From Microbacterium testaceum (GTDB lineage: Bacteria; Actinomycetota; Actinomycetes; Actinomycetales; Microbacteriaceae): DNA of 64,000 bases. Both the position numbers and the translations under genes were made by a program. Under the pieces are notes generated by a model. That model saw only the letters and a program-made list of their open reading frames with translations, was not told the origin of the DNA and did not search any database. The DNA lies in NCBI RefSeq assembly GCF_029761935.1, contig NZ_CP121699.1, positions 992,001 to 1,056,000 on the forward strand. Reading direction: 5' to 3'. Below are positions 57,150 to 64,000 of the stretch, piece by piece; the stretch's first letter is position 1, and each line of letters starts with the position of its first letter.

Positions 57150-58693
57150 ACGCCGACGCGCAGGGTGGGCAGGCCGAGAGAGACCGCGCGCGGAGCACCG
57201 GACTCGCCCGCCGGAGCGGGCACGCCGCACGACTCCGCCTGCGAACGGTCCCACGCGTCGCCCGCGCGGGTGCGGCGGATGCGCAGCGGAGCCCCGTCGG
57301 GTGCGTCGGCGAGCAGGTGGAAGGGAGCCGCGTGGGTGACCGTCACCGAGACGACATCGCCGGGACGCGGGACAGGCGAACCCTTCGGCAGCTCGAAGTG
57401 GACGAGACGGTTGTCTTCGGCGCGACCGGTGAGGCGGTGCGTCTCGGCGTCCTTCTTGCCCTCGCCCGCGGAGACGAGCACCTCGAGTGTGCGACCGAGC
57501 TGCTTCTGGTTCTCTTCCGCCGCAATCCGATCCTGCAGAGCGGTCAGTCGCTCGTAGCGCTCCTGCACGACGGCCTTGGGCACCTGGTCGGCCATCGTCG
57601 CCGCGGGAGTCCCCTCGCGGATCGAGTACTGGAACGTGAAGGCGCTCGAGAAACGCGAGGCCTCGACGACGCGAAGCGTCTCTTGGAAGTCCTCCTCGGT
57701 CTCACCGGGGAAGCCGACGATGATGTCGGTGGTGATCGCGGCGTTCGGGATGCGCTCGCGCACCCGATCCAGGATGCCGAGGAACTTCTCGCTGCGGTAC
57801 GAGCGGCGCATCGCCTTGAGGATGCGGTCGGAGCCCGACTGCAGCGGCATGTGCAACTGGGGCATGACGGCCGGGGTCTCGGCCATCGCGGCGATGACGT
57901 CGTCAGTGAAGGCGGCGGGGTGGGGGCTCGTGAAGCGGATGCGCTCGAGCCCCTCGATCTCGCCCGCGGCGCGCAGCAGTTTGCCGAAGGCGAGGCGGTC
58001 ACCGAACTCGACGCCGTACGAGTTGACGTTCTGACCGAGAAGGGTAACCTCGATCGCCCCGTCGTCGACGAGCAGGCGGATCTCGTTCAGGATGTCGCCG
58101 GGGCGGCGGTCCTTCTCTTTGCCGCGCAGGCTCGGCACGATGCAGAACGTGCACGTGTTGTTGCAGCCGACCGAGATCGAGACCCAGCCGCTGTGGACGG
58201 AGTCGCGCTTGGTCGGGAGGGTGGAGGGGAAGATCTCGAGCGACTCGAGGATCTCCAGTTCGGCCTCGCCGTTGTGGCGCGCGCGCTCGAGCATGCCGGG
58301 AAGCGAGCCCATGTTGTGCGTGCCGAACACCACGTCGACCCAGGGGGCCTTCTGCTGGACGGCGTCCTTGTCCATCTGCGCCAGGCAGCCGCCGACGGCG
58401 ATCTGCATGCCCGCGCGCGCGTCCTTGCGCGACTTGAGGTGGCCGAGCGTTCCGTAGAGCTTGCCGGCGGCGTTGTCGCGCACGGCGCACGTGTTGATCA
58501 CGACGACATCGGCTTCGGTGCCGGCATCGGCTCGGACGTACCCGGCGCTCTCGAGCGAGCCCGACAGGCGCTCGGAATCGTGCACGTTCATCTGGCACCC
58601 GAAGGTGCGCACTTCGTAGGTGCGAGGCCCTGCGGCGCCCTGCGCGGCGGCGGACGGCGCGATCAGGGTCGGGGTCGAAACGGGGGTGGTCAT
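57146..58693 (-). CDS. miaB: tRNA-2-methylthio-N6-dimethylallyladenosine synthase
   Basis: 515 residues from ATG 58693. N-terminal cluster domain with Cys in [32 protein letters not shown] and [11 protein letters not shown]; radical-SAM motif [20 protein letters not shown] (C-x3-C-x2-C); C-terminal TRAM domain. Adds the methylthio group to MiaA-modified A37. TAGACT (58709-58704) lies ten bases before the ATG. Forms an operon with miaA and the GNAT gene. Confidence 0.97.
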   Translation of the reverse strand: MTTPVSTPTLIAPSAAAQGAAGPRTYEVRTFGCQMNVHDSERLSGSLESAGYVRADAGTEADVVVINTCAVRDNAAGKLYGTLGHLKSRKDARAGMQIAVGGCLAQMDKDAVQQKAPWVDVVFGTHNMGSLPGMLERARHNGEAELEILESLEIFPSTLPTKRDSVHSGWVSISVGCNNTCTFCIVPSLRGKEKDRRPGDILNEIRLLVDDGAIEVTLLGQNVNSYGVEFGDRLAFGKLLRAAGEIEGLERIRFTSPHPAAFTDDVIAAMAETPAVMPQLHMPLQSGSDRILKAMRRSYRSEKFLGILDRVRERIPNAAITTDIIVGFPGETEEDFQETLRVVEASRFSSAFTFQYSIREGTPAATMADQVPKAVVQERYERLTALQDRIAAEENQKQLGRTLEVLVSAGEGKKDAETHRLTGRAEDNRLVHFELPKGSPVPRPGDVVSVTVTHAAPFHLLADAPDGAPLRIRRTRAGDAWDRSQAESCGVPAPAGESGAPRAVSLGLPTLRVGV

Positions 58694-58762
58694 GATGCGA
58701 GCAAGTCTAAACGCCGCCCTTGCGTTGACCGACGGGACGCTGAAATGCTCGGTCCGCAAGGC

Positions 58763-58799
58763 GCGCACCTTTTGACGCATTCTGGGTCAAAGGGTGCGC
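58763..58799. repeat. Long inverted repeat in the miaB/LuxR-regulator interval
   Basis: GCGCACCTTTTGAC (58763-58776) and GTCAAAGGGTGCGC (58786-58799) are complementary at 13 of 14 positions around a nine-base loop. It lies between divergent genes, about 60 bases upstream of the miaB -10 and 30 upstream of a TATTTT box (58831-58836) of the regulator. A regulatory operator is likelier than a terminator. Confidence 0.5.
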
Positions 58800-58891
58800 A
58801 AAACGGCTGATCGGGTGCGCCCCATGTCGGTATTTTGGGGGACACGTCACCGTCCGCGAGGTCTGCGGCCGGTCTCCGGGGGGAGAAGAGC

Positions 58892-61447
58892 ATGGGGGAA
58901 GACCGTTCGACGAAGTGGTCGAGAGGGCTTGTCGGAGCGGATCGGGATGCCGCGACGCTTGCGGAACGAGCACGAGGGGGTGCGTCCCTCGTCATCGCGG
59001 GACCGCGCGGGAGCGGGCGGAGTTATCTGCTGCGGACGATCGCCGCCGAGCTGGAGCGACACGGGCAGCTGGCCGTCGAGCTGCGGACGTCGTGCGCGCT
59101 GTCCGCCGTCGACTTCGGGGCGTTCGATGCCTCGGGGCGCCCAGAGCTCCGATCCCTCCGTGACGATCCCACGACGGCTACCGTCGAGGGCGTGGTCGTG
59201 GTCGACGACGTCGACTCCCTCGATGTCCAGTCGACTCGGGCTCTCGCCCGAGGGATCGCCGCTCGTCGCGTCACCGCGGTCATCGGCCTGCGCACGGCCC
59301 GGCCGCGCTCGATCGACAGACCCGATGACTCGGCCGTCGTCCGTCGCACGGTCCTCGACCTCTGGCTCGACGGTCTCGCGCGCCGAATCGATCTCTCCGA
59401 GCTGAGCGACGACGATGCCCTCGCCATGATCGAGCTCTTCCCGGGTGCCGAGCTGCTCGACAGCGCGAGCCGCGCGGGGATCGTCTGGCGAGCGGACGGG
59501 TCGCGGACGCTGCTCCGGCAGCTGATCATCGAGTCGACGAGCGCCGCGCGCGCGGGACGCGATCCCCTCACGGCCCTGCGCGTCGTCGCCCGGGACAGCA
59601 GGCTGGCGATCACGCTCGCGCGGCACGTCGCCGACTTTCCTCGCGTCGATCTCGAATGCCTCGCCGGGATCCGTCGCCTGCCTCACCTCGAGTTCGCTGT
59701 CGCGACGCGACTGTTCGACGCCGAGAGCGTCGCCGCCCTCATCGCCGGCGGCCTTCTGCACGCCGACGCGTCGGTCGATCGCCGCCTCACCGTCAACGAT
59801 CTGGTCGCGCAAGAGGCACAACGTCAGCTCGGCGATGCGCACGTCGAATCGCTCATCGACACGGCGGGCGCCCGGATGCTGGCCGAAGCCGATGAGTGGT
59901 GGAGTTCGACCGTCGCCGTCTCCCTGTCGGAACGGTGGCATCGATTGGGAATCGAGGCATCGGGAGAGCTGACCTACTCCCCCGCTCTGCGGACTCGAGT
60001 CGCGCTGGACGCCGCGCGAGAAGCGAACGACCGGGGTGACAGCGCTCACGCCGCCGCCCACGCCGCGCGCGGGTTGCGCGCGCAGGATGATCCGGCCCTC
60101 CGACTCGAGGCCGAGCTCGCGACACCCGCGCCCATGCTGTCACTGGATGATCGTGGCGAGATCGGATCCGCGGATGCGCTCCGACGCCTCGCTCGATCGC
60201 GCGCGGCACGCTCGATCGACGGCACCGCCGACGGCCCCCTCGACAAGGGCGACGACGCCGACTCACGTATCGACGCAGCTCTCGCCGACGCGAACCGCGC
60301 AACCGCGAACATGGATTGGGCACGCGCCGCTGACATCGCGACCTCTGCCGCCGATGAGCCGGACGCCTCGCCCGCGGCGCACGTGCGGGCTTTGGTCGCC
60401 GCCGGCTCGGCGGAGACTTTCCGCGGGCGATGGGGCGAGGCCCAGAAATTCTTCCGCCGGGTCGAACGCCTGCTCGACGCGCGGCAACAGCCGACCGGCG
60501 TCACCGTTCGCGATCGGCTCATCGCTCTCATGTCCATGCTCGCCGCGCATCAGATCGCGGGGGCGGACGGATCGACCGTCCGGGCGCGCCTCGACCGGGA
60601 GGTGAGCACCACCGCACGCGAAGGAGGAGCAGCCGATCTCACGATCGCGGGGGCGGCCACCGCCATCGCTTTCGCGGGCGCGGGGTGCCCGGCGGAGTCG
60701 AAGAGAGAGCTCGCCTCCGCTCTGTCACGGGAACCCTCGGCGGTGTCACGGCTGGATGCCACCATGATCGAGCTGGGCGTCGCCGATGAACTGGCGACCG
60801 CGGGTCGGACCGACGAGGCACGCACGATCCTTAGCCGGCTTCGCACCGAGAACGAGCCCCTGCTCGTCCGCAGTCGCCTCTACGTCGAGACCACCGTCCT
60901 GACCGCGGAGGGCCGTACCGACGAGGCGCGACGAGCCGCACGAGCGACCGCCGAGCTCTCGCGTGGCGCCAACGCTGCTGCCCTGCGCATTCGCGATCTC
61001 TTCCGGCTCGTCGCTCTGGGCGAGGCGGACGAGAACGAGGTCGACGAGCTGGTCCAGCTCGCCGCCACGACCGATCTTCCTCTGGCGGTGTCGGCGGGGC
61101 GGCGAGCAGCGGCTCGAACCAGCGACGAAGAGGGGCTGCCCGTCGACGAGCTGCGCCTGCACGCGCTGTGGACGCCGACGAAATCGTCGGCTCCCCGGGA
61201 GACCACGAGCGCCGTCCCCTCGACCGTCCGGTCGACGTCGAACGATGCGATCGACGAGCTCACCGTCCGCGAACGCGAGATCGCCCTGCTCGCGGGCGAG
61301 GGCTTGACCAACCGTGAGATCGCCGCGCGTCTGTTCCTTTCGATCCGCACCGTGGAGTCGCACGTCTACCAGGCTCGGATGAAAGTCGGCGCGCCGACCC
61401 GGCGGGAGCTCGGCCGCGTCGTCGCGCTGGCGTCGCGCGGAGCCTGA
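58892..61447 (+). CDS. Large LuxR-family transcriptional regulator (LAL-like)
   Basis: 851 residues; GGGGGGAG lies six bases before ATG 58892. An N-terminal ATPase-like domain has the degenerate P-loop LVIAGPRGSGRSYLLRTIAA, with Arg in place of the Walker A Lys, and VEGVVVVDDVDSLDVQS as Walker B. A helical, TPR-like middle (about 350-760) follows. The C-terminal HTH is LTVREREIALLAGEGLTNRE, then IAARLFLSIRTVESHVYQAR. Such large regulators sense metabolites or proteins; the target is unknown. Stands alone between miaB and recX. Confidence 0.88.
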   Translation: MGEDRSTKWSRGLVGADRDAATLAERARGGASLVIAGPRGSGRSYLLRTIAAELERHGQLAVELRTSCALSAVDFGAFDASGRPELRSLRDDPTTATVEGVVVVDDVDSLDVQSTRALARGIAARRVTAVIGLRTARPRSIDRPDDSAVVRRTVLDLWLDGLARRIDLSELSDDDALAMIELFPGAELLDSASRAGIVWRADGSRTLLRQLIIESTSAARAGRDPLTALRVVARDSRLAITLARHVADFPRVDLECLAGIRRLPHLEFAVATRLFDAESVAALIAGGLLHADASVDRRLTVNDLVAQEAQRQLGDAHVESLIDTAGARMLAEADEWWSSTVAVSLSERWHRLGIEASGELTYSPALRTRVALDAAREANDRGDSAHAAAHAARGLRAQDDPALRLEAELATPAPMLSLDDRGEIGSADALRRLARSRAARSIDGTADGPLDKGDDADSRIDAALADANRATANMDWARAADIATSAADEPDASPAAHVRALVAAGSAETFRGRWGEAQKFFRRVERLLDARQQPTGVTVRDRLIALMSMLAAHQIAGADGSTVRARLDREVSTTAREGGAADLTIAGAATAIAFAGAGCPAESKRELASALSREPSAVSRLDATMIELGVADELATAGRTDEARTILSRLRTENEPLLVRSRLYVETTVLTAEGRTDEARRAARATAELSRGANAAALRIRDLFRLVALGEADENEVDELVQLAATTDLPLAVSAGRRAAARTSDEEGLPVDELRLHALWTPTKSSAPRETTSAVPSTVRSTSNDAIDELTVREREIALLAGEGLTNREIAARLFLSIRTVESHVYQARMKVGAPTRRELGRVVALASRGA

Positions 61448-61564
61448 GCACTCAACGAAGAACGGCACCGGGGCGAGGGCTGAGCCCCACGGGGAGCGAG
61501 GGTGTGGCCGGTCGAAGACGGGGCGCGCGATCGCTCTCGTGCCCGCGGCAGGGCGGGCCGGTGT

Positions 61565-62464
61565 TCATCGATCCGGCGTGAACCTCACACCCGAGGAGGG
61601 ACGAGGGAACGAACGACTCCGCCCGATCCCCGCTTCTTGCAGCGCCGTTCGCGCAGCCGTGAGAGCCATCGACGACGGGTATCCGCGACGCGCCAGCTGG
61701 CCGGCGAGTCTGCGCAGAGCGGCGTCGTACTCTGCGCCGTCGACGCCGCGAACCTTCGACCGGGCGAAATCGAGTGCTCGTTCCGCGTCATCGTCGGGCA
61801 GCTCGGCGAGAGCCGCTTCGGCGATGTCGCGAGGAATCCCCCGCTTACGCAGCGTCTCTGCGACGGCGCGCCGCCCCTCGCCCTTGCGCTCGACCGCGGA
61901 CATGGCGAGTTGCTCGGCGAATGCCGCATCATCGAGATACCCGAGATCGACGAAATGATCGATGAGCTCGTCCGCGATCGCATCGTCGGCGTCGTCGACC
62001 CCCCGAATCACGGTGCGGGCCTCCGCGAGCGACAGGGATCGCGAACGCAACTTTCGCAAGAGCACCGCTTCGGCCCGTTCGCGAGCTTCCGCTCGGTCGG
62101 GGGACGACTCGACGCCCTCGTCGCGGTCGCCCACGACGGAGAGCCGTGGACGACTCACCGACGACGGTCGCTCGTCGATGTCGTCGCTCATCGGACCCGT
62201 TGCTGCCGCATCGTGGACGGCACCGCGACGGGAAGGGTGTTCGCGATCCGCACGGGGCGGGGATCCGAAGAGGGGGATGACCGGAGCGAGATCGGCCTTT
62301 CCGAGAGCGCGGAGCGTGCCGGAACGAGTGGACGCCCCATCGGGAGAGCCCGGGTTCTCCGGCTCGTTTGAGCGTTCGACATCATCGGCCATGTGGCCGC
62401 GGCCCTGATCGTCGCCCGCGTCCGCAGAGGGACGACGATCAGAGCCCCAGGTCTCGTCGATCAT
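61565..62464 (-). CDS. recX: RecX regulatory protein, with long N-terminal tail
   Basis: 299 residues; ATG 62464 shares a base with the recA stop (TGATG). Residues about 120-280 are the three-helix RecX repeats: LSLAEARTVIRGVDDADDAI, ELIDHFVDLGYLDDAAFAEQ, RRAVAETLRKRGIPRDIAEA. The first ~115 residues are disordered and acidic, much longer than in most RecX. RecX limits RecA filament growth. Confidence 0.9.
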   Translation of the reverse strand: MIDETWGSDRRPSADAGDDQGRGHMADDVERSNEPENPGSPDGASTRSGTLRALGKADLAPVIPLFGSPPRADREHPSRRGAVHDAAATGPMSDDIDERPSSVSRPRLSVVGDRDEGVESSPDRAEARERAEAVLLRKLRSRSLSLAEARTVIRGVDDADDAIADELIDHFVDLGYLDDAAFAEQLAMSAVERKGEGRRAVAETLRKRGIPRDIAEAALAELPDDDAERALDFARSKVRGVDGAEYDAALRRLAGQLARRGYPSSMALTAARTALQEAGIGRSRSFPRPSSGVRFTPDR

Positions 62465-63516
62465 CAGGCCGGGCGACGCGCGGCCAACTCGTCGTCCGCC
62501 GCCGGAGCGACCGCGGGCGCACCGCCGATGCCCATCTTGGTCTTGATCTTGGTCTCGATCTCTTCGGCGATGTCGGGGTTCTTGATGAGGAAGTTACGGG
62601 CGTTCTCTTTGCCCTGTCCGAGCTGCTCGCCCTCGTAGGTGTACCAGGCGCCCGACTTCTTGACGATGGCGTGCTCGACACCGAAGTCGATGAGGCTCCC
62701 CTCGCGCGAGATGCCGACGCCGTAAAGGATGTCGAATTCTGCCTGCTTGAAGGGTGGGGCCATCTTGTTCTTGACGACCTTGACACGCGTGCGGTTGCCG
62801 ACGGCTTCGGTGCCGTCCTTCAGCGTCTCGATGCGACGGATGTCGAGGCGCACCGACGCGTAGAACTTGAGCGCCTTTCCGCCGGCCGTGGTCTCGGGGG
62901 AACCGAAGAAGACACCGATCTTCTCGCGCAACTGGTTGATGAAGATCGCGGTGGTCTTCGTGGTGTTCAACCCACCGGTCAGCTTTCGCAGAGCTTGCGA
63001 CATGAGGCGGGCCTGGAGTCCGACGTGCGAATCGCCCATCTCGCCCTTGATCTCGGCCTCGGGGACGAGGGCGGCGACCGAGTCGATGACGACGAGGTCG
63101 ATCGCACCGGAGCGGATCAGCATGTCGGCGATCTCGAGGGCCTGCTCGCCGGTGTCGGGCTGAGACACGAGAAGCGCGTCGATGTCAACGCCGAGCTTCT
63201 TCGCGTACTCGGGGTCGAGAGCGTGCTCAGCGTCGATGAACGCCGCGATGCCACCGGCGCGCTGCGCATTGGCGATGGCGTGAAGCGTGAGGGTCGTCTT
63301 TCCGGACGACTCCGGGCCGTAGATCTCGATGATGCGGCCGCGAGGCAGACCGCCGATGCCGAGGGCCACGTCGAGCGCGACGGAGCCGGTGGGGATGGTC
63401 TCGATGGGCGCACGGTCGTCGCTGCCCAGTCGCATGACCGAGCCCTTTCCGAACTGCCGATCGATCTGAGCCAGCGCGGACTCGAGGGCCTTTTCGCGCT
63501 CTGCGGGTGAGGGCAT
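62464..63516 (-). CDS. recA: Recombinase RecA
   Basis: 350 residues; GGAAG precedes ATG 63516. Walker [21 protein letters not shown], Walker B-like [23 protein letters not shown]-binding loop L2 near [20 protein letters not shown] with [15 protein letters not shown]. Catalyses strand exchange and activates LexA cleavage. A perfect SOS box lies 200 bases upstream, overlapping the -35 region of a TAGGCT promoter (63707-63702). Confidence 0.98.
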   Translation of the reverse strand: MPSPAEREKALESALAQIDRQFGKGSVMRLGSDDRAPIETIPTGSVALDVALGIGGLPRGRIIEIYGPESSGKTTLTLHAIANAQRAGGIAAFIDAEHALDPEYAKKLGVDIDALLVSQPDTGEQALEIADMLIRSGAIDLVVIDSVAALVPEAEIKGEMGDSHVGLQARLMSQALRKLTGGLNTTKTTAIFINQLREKIGVFFGSPETTAGGKALKFYASVRLDIRRIETLKDGTEAVGNRTRVKVVKNKMAPPFKQAEFDILYGVGISREGSLIDFGVEHAIVKKSGAWYTYEGEQLGQGKENARNFLIKNPDIAEEIETKIKTKMGIGGAPAVAPAADDELAARRPA

Positions 63517-63701
63517 GACGTCTTCCTTCTTCTCGCGTTCCGGTCGCCTATAGGCTGTCGCGCCTCCCACCGACGGTGGTCGTGCCCGACAAGGCGTTCA
63601 GAGTGTCGTTCGACATCTTCCACGTTAGGGAGGGCCTCCGACATTGACGCCGGAGGAGCCCCCGAATGGGGATGAACGAGCAACAAGCCCTGATGTGAAG
63701 G

Positions 63702-63731
63702 AGCCTACGCCCGAATCGAACGTAGGTTCGA
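63702..63731 (-). promoter_or_regulatory. SOS box and promoter of recA
   Basis: TCGAACGTAGGTTCGA (63716-63731) is an exact match to the actinobacterial LexA consensus TCGAAC-N4-GTTCGA. On the minus strand TAGGCT (63707-63702) is a plausible -10; the box would cover its -35 region. The resulting recA leader is about 180 bases. Confidence 0.8.
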
Positions 63732-63796
63732 TGACACGCCGATCAGAGTGAGGCGACGACCGAAACACTTCGCGCCGACAGCCGAGCGCGCGGAGG

Positions 63797-64000
63797 TCAC
63801 GACCGGCGCGGCTCCAAACGGCCGACACCGTAACGACGGTTCGCCGGGACGTCGGTCTCTTCGCACAGCGCCAGCCACACGTCGCGTGGGTCGACACCCG
63901 CCGCGAGGGCATCGATGCTGGTGCGTCCGCCCACGGCAGACAGCACGAGGTCCGTCAGAAGGGATCCACCGCGCGGCCCGAACTCGTCGTCGACGGCACG
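63797..64000 (-). CDS. DUF3046 protein (5' part outside window)
   Basis: Open from the right edge to TGA at 63799-63797; 67 residues are visible. They read RAVDDEFGPRGGSLLTDLVL, then SAVGGRTSIDALAAGVDPRD and VWLALCEETDVPANRRYGVG, the DUF3046 pattern. This small protein of unknown function is regularly found just upstream of recA in actinobacteria. Its start lies beyond base 64,000; only a few residues should be missing. Confidence 0.88.
   Translation of the reverse strand, partial: RAVDDEFGPRGGSLLTDLVLSAVGGRTSIDALAAGVDPRDVWLALCEETDVPANRRYGVGRLEPRRS

Noticed and set aside
63625..63912. 95-codon minus-strand frame upstream of recA
   Set aside because: Overlaps the DUF3046 end in another frame and spans the SOS box; Ser/Arg-rich shadow.

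Overview
The window is high-GC actinobacterial DNA, most likely from a Microbacterium-like member of the Microbacteriaceae. The protein sequences, the conserved gene order (recA-recX-miaB-miaA-dapF-hflX-lexA; infC-rpmI-rplT-tsnR; pheST-argCJBDF-argH; tyrS; parA-scpA-scpB-rluB-tyrA-cmk-der) and many leaderless start codons with a TANNNT -10 box all point there. This placement is inference from recognised families; no search was run.

Bases 1 to about 11,512 are one end of a prophage or related integrated element. Tightly overlapping plus-strand genes form an early replication and recombination block: RuvC-like resolvase end, PD-(D/E)XK exonuclease, a candidate single-strand-binding protein, a DUF4406 protein, an orphan DNA methyltransferase, a primase-polymerase/SF3-helicase fusion, small zinc-ribbon proteins, an ASCH protein and an unusual triple-Cys-repeat/double-HTH protein. 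A lower-GC membrane gene on the opposite strand (10,684-11,205) looks like an accessory cargo gene. The element abuts the 3' end of tRNA-Pro(GGG) at 11,606-11,679, a probable attachment site. No integrase or virion genes are in view. Two tRNA-like minihelices sit directly upstream of phage genes.

From 11,700 to 22,000 come two GNAT genes, an S4 RNA-binding protein, a NUDIX-NYN fusion, DUF805, and the parA-scpA-scpB-rluB-tyrA-cmk-der operon on the minus strand. From 22,000 to 34,600, all on the minus strand, lie tyrS with DUF4184, a DUF2510 membrane protein, a SatD two-gene operon, and the arginine genes argC-J-B-D-F, a DUF418-like membrane protein and argH. Upstream of argC is a 31-codon leaderless ORF rich in Arg codons, the best candidate here for an undescribed regulatory element (an arginine attenuator). 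From 34,600 to 44,500 are a structured intergenic region, pheST, a gluABCD-type amino-acid transporter, a SpoU methyltransferase and infC-rpmI-rplT; infC probably starts with AUC.

From 44,500 to 50,400 are DUF1844, the hisC-hisB-hisH-priA-sseB cluster, and the SOS pair of a LysM cell-division-inhibitor-like gene and lexA, divergently transcribed. From 50,400 to 64,000 are an S9 peptidase, hflX, a RsmC-like methyltransferase, dapF, a GNAT, miaA, miaB, a large LuxR-type regulator, recX, recA (with a perfect SOS box upstream) and the end of a DUF3046 gene.
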